DNA of 64,000 nucleotides, taken from contig NZ_CP013363.1 in the NCBI RefSeq assembly GCF_001718315.1, positions 868,001 to 932,000 on the forward strand. The letters run 5' to 3'. The position numbers and the translations under genes are program-made. Shown in pieces: positions 1-9,030 of this stretch; position 1 is the stretch's first letter; each line of letters starts with the position of its first letter. Below the pieces are notes generated by a model. It saw nothing but the letters and a program-made list of their open reading frames with translations. It was not told the origin of the DNA and did no database searches. Origin of the DNA: Burkholderia diffusa. GTDB lineage: Bacteria > Pseudomonadota > Gammaproteobacteria > Burkholderiales > Burkholderiaceae.

Positions 1-969
1 AACGTGCTGCGTGCGGAGTTCGCGCGCACCGGCGGGATCGCACTGACGTCGTTCTACGTGCGCCGTGCGCTGCGGATCTGGCCGGCCTGCTACGTATATC
101 TCGCGACCGTCGGCGTGCTTGCCTTCACCGGCTGGCTCGATGTCGATCGCCGTCAGTGGCTGTATGCGGCGCTGCATCTGTGGAACTACTCGGCGTGGTT
201 CGGGCTGGCCGGCGACAACACGCTGCATCCGGCCGGCGCGTGGTATCTCGGCCATTTCTGGTCGCTCGCGCTCGAGGAGCAGTTCTACTGGTTCTGGCCG
301 CTGCTGTTCGTGTACGGCGCCCGACGTTGCGGCACGCGCTGGCTGGCCGCGCTGATCCTGGTCGTGCCGCTGGTGCGCGCGCTCACCTACGGCATTGCGC
401 CGGCGCTGCGCGGCCAGCTCGGGATGATGCTGCATACGGGCGTCGATCCGATCCTGATCGGCTGCTACGCGGCGCTCAACCGCGAACGGCTCGAAGCGTG
501 GATTCGCTCATGGCGCGCCGAGTCGCGCATCGTGACGGCGCTCGTCTTCATCGTGCTGTTCGCGATGCCCGTCGCCGAACATCGGCTCGGCGGCTTCTGG
601 AATGCGACGTACGGCGTGACGCTCGAGGCCGCGCTGATCGCGATTATGATCGTCGTGCTGAATTTCCGCAGCGAGTTCTGGTGCGCGCGGTGGCTGAGGG
701 CCGCGCCGGTGGTGTTCGTCGGCACCATCTCGTTCAGCCTGTATCTGTGGCAGCAGCCGTTCGCGAATCCCGATCTGGCAGTTCCGCATGCGTTCCCGCT
801 CGGTATCGTGTGGGCGCTGCTGGCCGCGACGGCCAGCTACTTCTTCGTCGAGAAGCCGTTCCTGCGGTTGAAGGAACGTTTTACGGCACGCGAGGCGCGA
901 CGTGTGCGGGATGATGCATTGCTCGGAGCGGTGCAGACGGATGCGATCGGGCCGAAGGTGGTGAAGTAG
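1..969 (+). CDS. Acyltransferase 3 (OafA/YrhL) family protein, 5' end outside window
   Basis: Integral membrane O-acyltransferase that would move an acyl group from acyl-CoA to a surface glycan such as O-antigen or exopolysaccharide. The frame is open at the window edge, so the N-terminus, with the family's first helices, is missing. Numbering from the GTG at position 4, the basic motif FYVRRALRIWP lies at residues 17-27 and the family signature WSLALEEQFYWFWP at 86-99. Alternating hydrophobic segments follow, then SFSLYLWQQP and a last helix with FFVEKPF before a charged tail. The acceptor cannot be told from sequence. It points toward the phosphonate operon but is separated from it by a terminator, so a shared role is possible but unsupported. 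Confidence 0.85.
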   Translation, partial: NVLRAEFARTGGIALTSFYVRRALRIWPACYVYLATVGVLAFTGWLDVDRRQWLYAALHLWNYSAWFGLAGDNTLHPAGAWYLGHFWSLALEEQFYWFWPLLFVYGARRCGTRWLAALILVVPLVRALTYGIAPALRGQLGMMLHTGVDPILIGCYAALNRERLEAWIRSWRAESRIVTALVFIVLFAMPVAEHRLGGFWNATYGVTLEAALIAIMIVVLNFRSEFWCARWLRAAPVVFVGTISFSLYLWQQPFANPDLAVPHAFPLGIVWALLAATASYFFVEKPFLRLKERFTAREARRVRDDALLGAVQTDAIGPKVVK

Positions 970-1015
970 GCGAGTGTGGTTCGCCCGCCGCCTCGCCGCA
1001 AAAGCGGCGCAAATG

Positions 1016-1070
1016 AAAAAGGCCCTTGCTGAACTGAACCCCGAGAATCGGACAGTTCATGCGGGCCTTT
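1016..1070 (-). terminator. Intrinsic terminator of the phosphonate operon
   Basis: Read on the minus strand, the arms AAGGCCC and GGGCCTT, with an inner pair TGAACTG/CAGTTCA, form a long stem followed by a T run (A run at 1016-1020 on the plus strand). It begins about 20 bases past the stop of the transaminase gene and closes the seven-gene operon. Confidence 0.75.
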
Positions 1071-1090
1071 CGTCGACCGGAAGCGGGTAT

Positions 1091-2155
1091 TTACCGCGTC
1101 AGTGCCGTAAAACCGTCCAGCAGCCGCTCGACGTCGGCCGCACCAATCGCGCCCATCGTCGAGATGCGGAACAGTTCCTTCGACAACCCGCCTTGCCCCG
1201 CATAGATCACGAAGCCGCGCGCCTTCAGGCCGTCGTGCAGCGTCTCGTACGTGACGCCCTGCGGCAGCCGGTACGCGCGCAGCACGACCGACGATGCGCC
1301 TTCGGGCAGCACGAGCGGCATCCCGCGCGCCGCGAGGCCGGCCTGCGCCTGATCGGCGAGCGCCTTGTAGTGCGCATGGCGCGCTCGCCAGCCACCGGCT
1401 TCATCGAACTCGCGCAGTGCCTCGACGAGCGCGTAATACGCGTGCACGGATGGCGTGAACGGCGTATTGCGCTGATCCTGCAGCTTCGCGAGACGGCCGA
1501 GGTCGAGGTAGTAGGTGCGGCTCGCGGCCTTTGCGAGTGCGCTGCGGCGCACGATCACGAACGCGGCGCCGGGCACGCCGTGCAGACACTTGTTCGCGGT
1601 CGCCGCGACCGCGTCGATCACGCCGCCGGCGAAGTCGATCGCTTCGGCGCCGAAGCTGCTGACGCCGTCGACGAGCATTTTGACGCCGCGCGCGCGGCAT
1701 ACGTCCGCGATCGCACCGAGGTTGTTCAGCCGGCCGGTCGTCGTTTCGTGATGAATCACCGCGACGTGCGAATAACCGCCCGCGTCGAGACGCGCGGCGA
1801 TCTGCGCGAGATCGGGCGCCTGCATCCACTCATGCTTGAGCACGTCATGCGCGATTCCGTACTGCGTGGCAATCTGCGTAATCCGTTCGCCGTACACGCC
1901 GTTCTCGATCACGAGCAGTTTGCCGTCCTGCGGCACGAGCGCCGCGATCATGCTTTCGACGGCGGCGGTACCCGAGCCGGTCATCAGCACGGCGGCCCAT
2001 TCGGCCGGATCGAGCTCGTACGCGGCAACGAGGCGCGCACGCGCTTCATCCTGAAGATCGAAGAATTCGCTTTCGCGATGGCACAGGTCAGGTTGCAGCA
2101 GGCTGCGGCGCACGCGTTCCGTCAGCGTTACCGGGCCGGGGTTCAGCAGCAGCAT
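1091..2155 (-). CDS. phnW: 2-aminoethylphosphonate-pyruvate transaminase (biosynthetic role)
   Basis: PLP-dependent class V aminotransferase that interconverts phosphonoacetaldehyde and 2-aminoethylphosphonate (2-AEP). The 354-residue protein begins [10 protein letters not shown], the family's usual N-terminus, has HHETTTG at 135-141, and carries the PLP lysine in TANKCLHGVPG (Lys189). The ATG at 2155 overlaps the TGA of the decarboxylase gene in a TGATG junction; a TTG one codon upstream is less likely. PhnW is best known from 2-AEP breakdown, but phosphonoacetaldehyde hydrolase (PhnX) is absent and the PEP mutase and decarboxylase are present. I therefore infer it runs toward 2-AEP, the AepZ role. 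Last gene of the operon. Confidence 0.9.
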   Translation of the reverse strand: MLLLNPGPVTLTERVRRSLLQPDLCHRESEFFDLQDEARARLVAAYELDPAEWAAVLMTGSGTAAVESMIAALVPQDGKLLVIENGVYGERITQIATQYGIAHDVLKHEWMQAPDLAQIAARLDAGGYSHVAVIHHETTTGRLNNLGAIADVCRARGVKMLVDGVSSFGAEAIDFAGGVIDAVAATANKCLHGVPGAAFVIVRRSALAKAASRTYYLDLGRLAKLQDQRNTPFTPSVHAYYALVEALREFDEAGGWRARHAHYKALADQAQAGLAARGMPLVLPEGASSVVLRAYRLPQGVTYETLHDGLKARGFVIYAGQGGLSKELFRISTMGAIGAADVERLLDGFTALTR

Positions 2156-3342
2156 CAATGGACTCCTTCAGCATGGGCTTCAGCCTGTGCGGCGCCGATA
2201 TGCCGCATCAGGCGGGTCTTGACCTCGACCGGCGTGACGGTCGGGCGGGGCAGGCCGTCGGGCACGCCCGTGCGGATGGCAAGCCGCACGAAGCGCGTAC
2301 CGTCTGCCGAATGCGCGGCGTCGAGCGCCGCATCGAGCACGTCGAGCGTGTCGCCTTCGATGGCCGACGCATAGCCGCAGGCGGCCGCGACGCCGGCGAA
2401 CGACACATGCCGTGACACGGTCGCCTGCCCGCCGGTCGATTCGTGTGCGCCGTTGTCGAGCAGCACGTGCACGAGGTTGGACGGACCGTAGGTGCCGAGC
2501 GTCGCGAACGCGCCCATGCGCATCAGCGCGGCGCCGTCGCCGTCGACGGCCACCACGCGCAGGTCGGGGCGCGCGAGCGCGAGACCCAGCGCGAGCGGCG
2601 TCACGCAGCCCATTGAGCCGACCATGTACAACTGGTTCGGGCGATCGTCGATGGCATAGAGTTCGCGGCCGCAGAAACCGGTCGATGCAAGCACGACGGT
2701 CGAATCGACCGGCGTATGCGCGATCACGCGCTGCAGCGCATCGTGGCGGGTCGGCCACGCGGCGGATGCGTCGGCGCGTGCCGCCGACTGCGCGGCGACA
2801 TGCGCGCGCGGTGCCGCCGCCGGGTTCGCCTTCAATTCATACGGCGCGACGCTGCCCTTCTGCATCACGAGCGCGTACGGGCGGCCCGTTGCGTCCATGT
2901 GCGCGATCGCGCGGTCAAGCGCCGCGCCGACCTGTTCGGGCTCGGTCGGGAACGTCTCCCACGGGATCTCCATCGTGTCGAGCATCGCCGGCGTGATCGG
3001 ACCCATCAGCGCGTGCTGCGGCTCGTCGGCCACGCCCGGCTGACCGCGCCACGTGACGATCAGCAACTGCGGCAGCCGGAACGTCCAGGTCAGCGAGGTG
3101 AGCGGGCTCACCGCGTTGCCGAGCCCCGAGTTCTGCATCATCGCGATCCCGCGCTTGCCGCCGAGCGTGGCGCCGGCGATCAACGCGACCGCGTCGCCTT
3201 CATTCGCGGCCGACAGGTAATGCAGCGTCGGATCCTGCAGCACGTAGTTGATGAACGGCGTCAGGTACGAACAGGGCACGCCCGCATACCAGTCGAAGCC
3301 GCGTTCGCGCGCGGCCTCGACGAACTGGGCCGCTTCGATCAT
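2155..3342 (-). CDS. aepY: Phosphonopyruvate decarboxylase
   Basis: Thiamine-diphosphate enzyme that decarboxylates phosphonopyruvate to phosphonoacetaldehyde, the irreversible step that pulls the unfavourable PEP mutase reaction forward. The 395 residues show the N-terminal pyrimidine-binding half ([32 protein letters not shown]) and the C-terminal ThDP-Mg motif starting [14 protein letters not shown], with the matching Asn in [13 protein letters not shown]. Length and motifs fit the family (typically near 380 residues). Its ATG overlaps the stop of the PEP mutase gene as ATGA (3339-3342), which suggests translational coupling. Its presence excludes a purely phosphonopyruvate-degrading role for the locus. 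Confidence 0.92.
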   Translation of the reverse strand: MIEAAQFVEAARERGFDWYAGVPCSYLTPFINYVLQDPTLHYLSAANEGDAVALIAGATLGGKRGIAMMQNSGLGNAVSPLTSLTWTFRLPQLLIVTWRGQPGVADEPQHALMGPITPAMLDTMEIPWETFPTEPEQVGAALDRAIAHMDATGRPYALVMQKGSVAPYELKANPAAAPRAHVAAQSAARADASAAWPTRHDALQRVIAHTPVDSTVVLASTGFCGRELYAIDDRPNQLYMVGSMGCVTPLALGLALARPDLRVVAVDGDGAALMRMGAFATLGTYGPSNLVHVLLDNGAHESTGGQATVSRHVSFAGVAAACGYASAIEGDTLDVLDAALDAAHSADGTRFVRLAIRTGVPDGLPRPTVTPVEVKTRLMRHIGAAQAEAHAEGVH

Positions 3343-5024
3343 TGCGCGCCCCCGTTGCCGGCGCCCGGCTCGGACAGCGGCGTCTGGCCGTGCGCGAAGT
3401 CGCCCGCACGGCGGAAGTCTTCCAGATCGTTCACGCCACGCCAGTGGCCGTGCACGTACTGCACCTCGATCTTCTCGCCGGCGGCGATCAGTTCGTTGAG
3501 CAGCGACGGGATGTCGAGCGTGTCGAAATCGGGCCGCGCCTGCAGCGTCGCGAGCATCGCCTTCAGGCGGTCGACGCCCGCGCCGCGCACGTTCAGCAGA
3601 CCGATCCAGCGCCCGTGCGGCGTGCCTGCGGCGACGTCGCTCGATACACGTTGCAGATACGTTTTCTGACCGAACAGGCCGCGGTCGTCAGCGGCCGAGC
3701 ACTGCGCGAAGTCGCGCACGCTCTGGTTGGTCTCGGTGAGCGACGAATCGACGACGACGCTGAACTCGGCTTCGCTCTCCGCGAGGTCGCGCAGGATGTA
3801 GCTGCGGAACAGCAGGTCGCCGTACGAGATCACGGTGTCGCCGGTCAGGCGTTCGGCCGCGCATGCGAGCGACGCGAGTTCGCCCGTTTGCGCATGGCGC
3901 TCGTTGACGACGAGCTTGATGCCCGACGTGTCGATCGCGTCGGCGCGATAGCCGCCGACCACGGTGATGTCGTTCACGCCATGCTTCTTGAAGCCGTCGA
4001 CGAGCCAGCGCAGGAGCGGCTTGCCGGCGACCGGCAGCATGACCTTGGGCTTGTCCTCGGTGACGGCTTCCAGCCCCTTGCCGCGGCTGGCCGCGAGCAC
4101 GATCGCCGCGTTCGACGCGCGCGACGATGACGACAGGTAGATGCGCTCGGCTGCCGAGTATTCGTCGGCGTCCTGCAGGCGGAAGATTTCGTTGACCGAT
4201 GCGACGCGATCCTCGACGTTGATCAGCGTCTCGTTTTCGTGGATCTCGCGTGCGACGGACTGCATTGCCGATGCCGACGCGCGGATCAGGTGGTTCGCCC
4301 AGATCACGGTGCTGATGCCGGCCTGGCGGAACACGTCGGTCGGCGTGCTGTAGTACTTGGTCGGCACGATCACGAGCGGCGCGCGGCCGCTCCATTCGCG
4401 TGCGAACTGCAGGATCTCGTCCGGACGCGACAGCTTGCTGTGAATCAGGATCGCGTCGGCGCCGGCTTCCGCGTACGCGTTTGCGCGGCGCAGCGCCTCA
4501 TCCATTCCCCAACCGGCGATCAGCGCTTCGACGCGCGCGACGATCGAGAAATCGGGATCGCTCTGCGAATCCTTGCCGGCCTTGATCTTGCCGCAGAACT
4601 CGTCGATCTCGGCGAGCGGCTGGCGCTCGCCGTCGATGAAGCTGTTCGTCTTCGGGAACTGCTTGTCCTCGATGCACACGCCGGCGATGCCGCGCTGCTC
4701 GAGCTTCTTCACGAGGCGGCGCACGTTGTTGAAGTTGCCGTAGCCGGTGTCGCCGTCGAGCAGGATCGGCAGGTCGCTCGCGTCGGCCATGAACTCGAGC
4801 ACGTCGACGACCTGCGTCCAGCTCGCTTCGTTGTTGTCGCGCACGCCGAACTGCGCGGAGATCGCGAGGCCCGACGCCCAGATCCCCTTGAAGCCGGCTT
4901 CGCGGACGATCCGTGCCGACAGGCCGTTGTGCGCTTCCATCAGGAATTCGAGGTCGCTGCTGACGAGCATGCGGCGCAGGCGTGCGCTGCGCGATTCGGA
5001 GAAGTTGGGTTCGCGTGCGTTCAT
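3339..5024 (-). CDS. pepM: PEP mutase fused to a nucleotidyltransferase (probable 2-AEP cytidylyltransferase)
   Basis: Two-domain, 561-residue protein. Residues 15-300 are PEP mutase, which isomerises PEP to phosphonopyruvate. They show [10 protein letters not shown] (88-97) and the diagnostic [10 protein letters not shown] (119-128), which separates true mutases from isocitrate-lyase-like relatives. Residues 307-560 are an NTP-transferase fold with LAASRGKGL...[15 protein letters not shown], a variant of the usual GxGxR...PK signature. Such fusions are known in phosphonate clusters, where the second domain (PntC type) makes CMP-AEP from CTP and 2-AEP. An upstream in-frame extension over the preceding gene is open, but the ATG at 5024 overlaps that gene's stop as ATGA and leads straight into conserved sequence. 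Confidence 0.9.
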   Translation of the reverse strand: MNAREPNFSESRSARLRRMLVSSDLEFLMEAHNGLSARIVREAGFKGIWASGLAISAQFGVRDNNEASWTQVVDVLEFMADASDLPILLDGDTGYGNFNNVRRLVKKLEQRGIAGVCIEDKQFPKTNSFIDGERQPLAEIDEFCGKIKAGKDSQSDPDFSIVARVEALIAGWGMDEALRRANAYAEAGADAILIHSKLSRPDEILQFAREWSGRAPLVIVPTKYYSTPTDVFRQAGISTVIWANHLIRASASAMQSVAREIHENETLINVEDRVASVNEIFRLQDADEYSAAERIYLSSSSRASNAAIVLAASRGKGLEAVTEDKPKVMLPVAGKPLLRWLVDGFKKHGVNDITVVGGYRADAIDTSGIKLVVNERHAQTGELASLACAAERLTGDTVISYGDLLFRSYILRDLAESEAEFSVVVDSSLTETNQSVRDFAQCSAADDRGLFGQKTYLQRVSSDVAAGTPHGRWIGLLNVRGAGVDRLKAMLATLQARPDFDTLDIPSLLNELIAAGEKIEVQYVHGHWRGVNDLEDFRRAGDFAHGQTPLSEPGAGNGGAQ

Positions 5025-5788
5025 CGTGCGGCTCCTGCGGTCGTGCGTTGAATCAGGGGGAGAATTTCTTGCGTGGCGCGGGCGACGTCGTTCGGGAAGT
5101 CGATCTCGATCCACGGCGAGCCCGTGACGTCGGCGACGTCGAACGAATGGCCGCCTTCGAGCAGCAGGTCGCGCACGGCTTCCTCGTGCGGCATGTTCGC
5201 ACGGCCGCTGTCGACGTAGCCCGCGACGATCGTCGCGAGGCGGCGCGCGGTACCTTCGGTGAAGCGGAAGAAGCCGACCGACTCGCCGATCGTGTCGTAC
5301 TCGAGGTCGACCGCGAGCTGCTTGCGCAGCTCGACCGGCACGCCGTTCTTCAGGCACAGCTTGACGGGCTCGTCGCCGGCCTCGAAGTCGCGATCGATCA
5401 GCAGGCGGTCGACCGCCTTGTCGGAATCGGCCACCAGCGCGTGCAGGATGTTCTCGTCGTACAGCACGTCCGCGTCCATCAGCAGCACGTCGCCGCCGCG
5501 CGTCATCGCATCGGCGACGGTGTGCACGGTCAGCACGCTGCCGAGGTCGTAGCGCTCGTTGATCACGATCTCGGCGCGGCGGCCGAGGCGCTTCAGCTCC
5601 TGCTCGACCTTCTCGTGCTGGAAGCCGAGCCCGAGCACGATTTCATCGACACCCGCGGCGTCGAGCACGCGCAGATGGCGTTCGAGCAGCGATACGTCGT
5701 CGAAGCGCAGCAGGCACTTCGGGAATTGCGCCTCGGGCGGTTGTTGCAGGCGCAAGCCGAGGCCTGCCGCAAGAATGATGGCTCGCAT
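5021..5788 (-). CDS. Stand-alone nucleotidyltransferase of the phosphonate operon
   Basis: A 255-residue NTP-transferase with the family start [14 protein letters not shown], the basic PK of [11 protein letters not shown], and the metal-binding aspartate in [10 protein letters not shown]. It probably links a phosphate or phosphonate group to CMP or another NMP. Because the next gene already has such a domain, this one may activate a second building block, for example an alcohol phosphate or sugar phosphate, or may be the true 2-AEP cytidylyltransferase. The start at 5788 has GGAG upstream and is preferred over a GTG/ATG-like extension to 5803. The gene lies 36 bases after the flippase-like gene and overlaps the PEP mutase gene by four bases. 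Confidence 0.8.
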   Translation of the reverse strand: MRAIILAAGLGLRLQQPPEAQFPKCLLRFDDVSLLERHLRVLDAAGVDEIVLGLGFQHEKVEQELKRLGRRAEIVINERYDLGSVLTVHTVADAMTRGGDVLLMDADVLYDENILHALVADSDKAVDRLLIDRDFEAGDEPVKLCLKNGVPVELRKQLAVDLEYDTIGESVGFFRFTEGTARRLATIVAGYVDSGRANMPHEEAVRDLLLEGGHSFDVADVTGSPWIEIDFPNDVARATQEILPLIQRTTAGAAR

Positions 5789-5824
5789 GGGTTCTCCAAC
5801 CAAAAAGCCGGCGGATCTGAACGA

Positions 5825-6826
5825 TCAGTCGGCGATGGGCTGCGGCGCGCGGCGCCGCTGCCAGTTTCTTTCACTGAAATGCAGATAGAGCAGTCCCGGC
5901 AGGCCCAGCGCGAGTTCGCGCGCGCGCTTCGCGAGCGATAGCGCGAGCGCCGCGTCGGGCGGCAGGCCGACCAGCGGGGCGAGCAACAGGTAACCGCCTT
6001 CCTGGGCGCCGAGCGAGCCGGGAATCGCGAATGCCGCACCGCGAATCGCCTGGCCGACGCTTTCGAGCAGCAGCGCGTCGAGCCAGCTGACCGGGTGCCC
6101 GAGGAAGTGCAGCGCGAGCCACACTTCGGCGGTGCCGACGATCCAGCCGACGAGGCTCAACGCGAAGGTCTTCGCGACCTTCGCGCGATCACGGTACAGC
6201 GCGCCGACGGCGTCGTCGATCGCGTCCGCGCGGGCCGCGAGCGACGACCAGTCGCGCGGGCCGAGCAACTTCGACGCGAGACGCAACCCGCGACCGAACA
6301 GCCCGCGCCGCTGCGCCACGTAGAACGCGACGGCGAGGGCGCCGAGCACGCCGGTGGCGATCAGCGCCGGCGTGCGCAGGTGAGCGACGGACTCGTGCGT
6401 TGCATACAGGCTGAACGTGGCGATGCCGATCAGCGCGAAAGCCATCTGGGCGAGCGCCTGCATCGTCGTGCTGACGGTGACCGCGGCGGCTGCATCGGCC
6501 ATCCGCGTGCCGCGCTGCGCGAGGTGACGCACCATCAGCACCGGGCCGCCGATCTGCCCGGCGGGCAGCAGGCTGTTCACCGATTCCCCGACCCAGCGCG
6601 CGCGCAGCGCGTCGCCGAGCTCCGCGCCCGGCTGGCCGCGGCGAAACATCGCCGAGATCGCCAGCGCGTCGATCACGAGCGGTACGACGTGGAATGCCGC
6701 GACGAGCGCGAGGCCCCAGCCGGCCGCGAGAAACGTCGACGCGACCGCGCCGACGCCCTGCCACGCGAGCAGGGCGACGAACAGTGCCGTTCCGAGGGAC
6801 AGCAGGATCAGGCCGGCGCGTGTCAT
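5825..6826 (-). CDS. Flippase-like / lysylphosphatidylglycerol-synthase-type membrane protein
   Basis: A 333-residue polytopic inner-membrane protein of the LPG-synthase transmembrane (UPF0104, HpnL-like) family. About eight hydrophobic helices are visible, beginning with GLILLSLGTALFVALLA after the initial MTRA. Family marks include the charged segment RWVGESVNSLLPAGQIGGP (residues 88-106) and GSLGAQEGGYLLLAPL near 270. Members occur in hopanoid, lipid and glycolipid loci and are proposed to move lipids across the membrane or act with lipid-modifying enzymes. No MprF-type aminoacyl-transferase domain is present. The ATG at 6826 overlaps the oxygenase stop as ATGA. In this operon I infer export or flipping of the finished phosphonolipid. 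Confidence 0.72.
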   Translation of the reverse strand: MTRAGLILLSLGTALFVALLAWQGVGAVASTFLAAGWGLALVAAFHVVPLVIDALAISAMFRRGQPGAELGDALRARWVGESVNSLLPAGQIGGPVLMVRHLAQRGTRMADAAAAVTVSTTMQALAQMAFALIGIATFSLYATHESVAHLRTPALIATGVLGALAVAFYVAQRRGLFGRGLRLASKLLGPRDWSSLAARADAIDDAVGALYRDRAKVAKTFALSLVGWIVGTAEVWLALHFLGHPVSWLDALLLESVGQAIRGAAFAIPGSLGAQEGGYLLLAPLVGLPPDAALALSLAKRARELALGLPGLLYLHFSERNWQRRRAPQPIAD

Positions 6827-7632
6827 GACCCGGTCGACCGTCGCGTGGCCAGCTGCTTGAACACCTGGCGGAAACCGAAATACGCGATCGCGTCCTTCAT
6901 GTTCGAGATGAAGCGCTTCCACGGCCGCATGCCGGGGTTGGTCACGTATTCGAAGGTGAGCGACACGCGCGTCTCGTTCTGGCCGAGCGGCGTGACGCGA
7001 TGGCGAAGCTTGTCGCCGTCGAACAGCACGATGCCGCCGTCAGCGATCTGCACGGAGCCCGGTTCGTCGGGCACGTCCGGATTGCGCGTATGCAGCTCGT
7101 AGTCGAGCCGGCACGACGACTCGTCGATCACGCCGATCAGCAGCGTATAGCGGCGGCCGTCGTAGTACGACGTGTCGTAGTGCCAGCCGATATGGTCGCC
7201 CGGCTTCGTGTAGTAGTACAGCGCGTACGCGTGCGGATCGTCGTCCGGCGACAGCATCAGCTTGTCGCCGGTGATCTTCTCGAGGAAGCCGATCAGCGCC
7301 TTCGACCGGTACAGCTCGGCGATGTATGGCGCCTGTTCGTCGATCGTGTGCCGGCTCACGCTGCCGCCCTGCTTGTGGCCGGGCAGGTAATTGCGGTTCA
7401 GGCCGGCCTGCATCGCGCGGGCGGCGGCCGCGAGCTTCGCGTGCGCGTCGGCCGGCAGGAAGGCGTCGAGGTACAGGAACGACCCTTGGCGCGTGTAGTC
7501 ACCGTGCAGGCGGTCGAGGTCGAGACGGCCGACGCAGTCTGCCACGGTGCGATCGGGATCGGCCGCTGCCGCGCGCACAGGCGCGGGGCGTGCCGGGCTC
7601 AGCACGGAGTCGTCGCGCGTGCTAGGAGTCAT
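6823..7632 (-). CDS. 2-oxoglutarate/Fe(II) oxygenase, probable phosphonolipid-tailoring hydroxylase
   Basis: A 269-residue double-stranded beta-helix oxygenase. The iron ligands are readable as His151-Tyr-Asp153 (GWHYDTSYYDG) and His211 (KLRHRVTP), with Arg222 (TRVSLTF) as the likely 2-oxoglutarate anchor. It resembles the group labelled HalD/BesD-like, but those halogenases have Gly in place of the Asp ligand. The Asp here predicts hydroxylation. Within this operon the substrate may be the C1 carbon of the 2-AEP headgroup or a fatty-acyl or alcohol part of the lipid; 1-hydroxy-2-AEP lipids are known from Acanthamoeba. Start overlaps the stop of the CDP-alcohol transferase gene by four bases. 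Confidence 0.8.
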   Translation of the reverse strand: MTPSTRDDSVLSPARPAPVRAAAADPDRTVADCVGRLDLDRLHGDYTRQGSFLYLDAFLPADAHAKLAAAARAMQAGLNRNYLPGHKQGGSVSRHTIDEQAPYIAELYRSKALIGFLEKITGDKLMLSPDDDPHAYALYYYTKPGDHIGWHYDTSYYDGRRYTLLIGVIDESSCRLDYELHTRNPDVPDEPGSVQIADGGIVLFDGDKLRHRVTPLGQNETRVSLTFEYVTNPGMRPWKRFISNMKDAIAYFGFRQVFKQLATRRSTGS

Positions 7633-8387
7633 TTGGAAGCCTGGATTTCGGTTGAACTTTGAGCGCCCCCGGACCTGTCGCTGCGCGCCAGGCCCGCCGA
7701 GGGGGACACGAAAACTTCGGGCGGCCCGGCGTTTTCATGCGCAACGCCGCTCCGGCGAACGATGCGCCACCAGTCGATCACGACCCACGCGGCGAACAGC
7801 GGGGCGCCGATCGATGCCGCGAGCAGGAACGGCTGGACGCCGTCGACGAGCGTCACGATCGGCAGCAGGTAGAGCACGTCTTCCGTCTCGAAGCCGCCGG
7901 CGAACGCCTGTTTGGTGCCGGCCTTGCCGGCGACCGATTCGATCCGCATGCGCAGGAAGAAGATCAGCGCGACGGCCGCGCCGGCCACCGCGCCAAGCAG
8001 CACCGGCGACGCGGCCATCTGGCCGCCCTGGGCGACGATGCCGACGCCCATGCTGACAAACAGCGCGACCGTCACAAGCGCGTCGGCCGCGAGGTCGTAA
8101 AAGTGACCGATCTTGCTGGACTTGCCGCTGATGCGCGCGAGTTCGCCGTCGGTGTGGTCGACGAAGTTCGACAGCACGATCAGGAATGCGCCGGCGTTGC
8201 TCCAGCCAAAGCCGCCTTGCGCGAGGCACCAGGCGCCGGCGAGGCCGATCAGCAGACGAAGGGTGGTGAGGTGATTCGGGGTAACGGGCGTGTCGATCAG
8301 CGGTCGGACGAGCGAGCGCGCGAGCCGCGCATCCCAGGTGCGTGGCAGGGGCGGTTCGGAACGTGTTGCGTTTTTTCTTTGGTCCAT
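7629..8387 (-). CDS. CDP-alcohol phosphatidyltransferase family membrane enzyme
   Basis: First gene of the phosphonate operon, 252 residues. It carries the complete family signature DGxxARx8GxxxDxxxD: Asp80-Gly81, Ala84-Arg85, Gly94, Asp98 and the catalytic Asp102, in SNFVDHTDGELAR...GHFYDLAAD. Several hydrophobic helices flank it. Enzymes of this family join a CMP-activated headgroup or lipid to an alcohol. Paired with a CMP-2-AEP-forming enzyme, the expected product is a 2-AEP lipid, a C-P analogue of phosphatidylethanolamine, but the acceptor is an inference. A much longer open frame runs upstream to 8657 without family similarity. The ATG at 8387 opens the conserved part, although no strong ribosome site precedes it. 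Confidence 0.85.
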   Translation of the reverse strand: MDQRKNATRSEPPLPRTWDARLARSLVRPLIDTPVTPNHLTTLRLLIGLAGAWCLAQGGFGWSNAGAFLIVLSNFVDHTDGELARISGKSSKIGHFYDLAADALVTVALFVSMGVGIVAQGGQMAASPVLLGAVAGAAVALIFFLRMRIESVAGKAGTKQAFAGGFETEDVLYLLPIVTLVDGVQPFLLAASIGAPLFAAWVVIDWWRIVRRSGVAHENAGPPEVFVSPSAGLARSDRSGGAQSSTEIQASK

Positions 8388-9030
8388 CGGCGAAATATAT
8401 ACGGAATTGTAATTTGTTGCTTTTTCTTCGACCAATGTCCTGACATACGGGAGTGTTACCGCGCATTCCGGGCATCGGCCGGTTGCAAACCGCCTGCGCG
8501 AAACGGCGTTCGCGCTGGCGGGCCTTACCTGATCCAGTGTGGTTCGCGGCACGCGGCTGTCAAGGGCGGACGGGCCTTGTACGCGGGCCTGGCGGCGATT
8601 CGCGCGTGTCGACGCATTGATGTGCATCAGGCTCGCAAAAGCCGGGGCGGGTGACAATCGGCCGCGGCGATCGCCGATCGGCCATCGCGTGCGGATTCTT
8701 CGCGTTCATGCGGTTAATCCGGGCATCTGTGGGCCGATTGACGGTCAGCCGTTCGTAATTTTCACGCGGAAAACTGGCAGTCAGCTTTCCCGCACCTTTC
8801 GGACGCATGCGTTTGAGGCTGCCGCGGCTGTCACAGAACTGTCGTTCGATACCCGGTGCATTCAGCAAGTGTCTTTTGCATCCGGCGGACATTTCGCGGC
8901 GATGGCCTCTGCGATACTCCGACCGTGCCCGTGGTGCCGGGCCGCCCCTCGCGGCCCCAAGGGCTTCGCGTCGCTCAGGAGACACCCCCCGCGACGTCAA
9001 CGACAGACCAAAAGCGTCAGATATACAGCC
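8388..9030. other. Divergent intergenic region between phosphonate operon and CoA-transferase gene
   Basis: 643 bases between two divergent genes, so it must hold promoters for both. The first ~60 bases beside the phosphonate operon are AT-rich (aatatatacg, aatttgttgcttttt), a likely promoter or leader for that operon. I found no gene with family similarity; the open frames present lack ribosome sites and look like GC-rich chance frames. No clear palindromic operator was seen. Confidence 0.5.

Noticed and set aside
1091-2155. Reading the transaminase as part of 2-AEP degradation
   Set aside because: PhnX/PhnA-type hydrolases and phosphonate uptake genes are missing, while PEP mutase and decarboxylase, both biosynthetic, are in the same operon.
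6823-7632. Calling the 2OG enzyme a halogenase
   Set aside because: The iron-binding motif is HxD; halogenases of this type need Gly or Ala at the Asp position to bind chloride.
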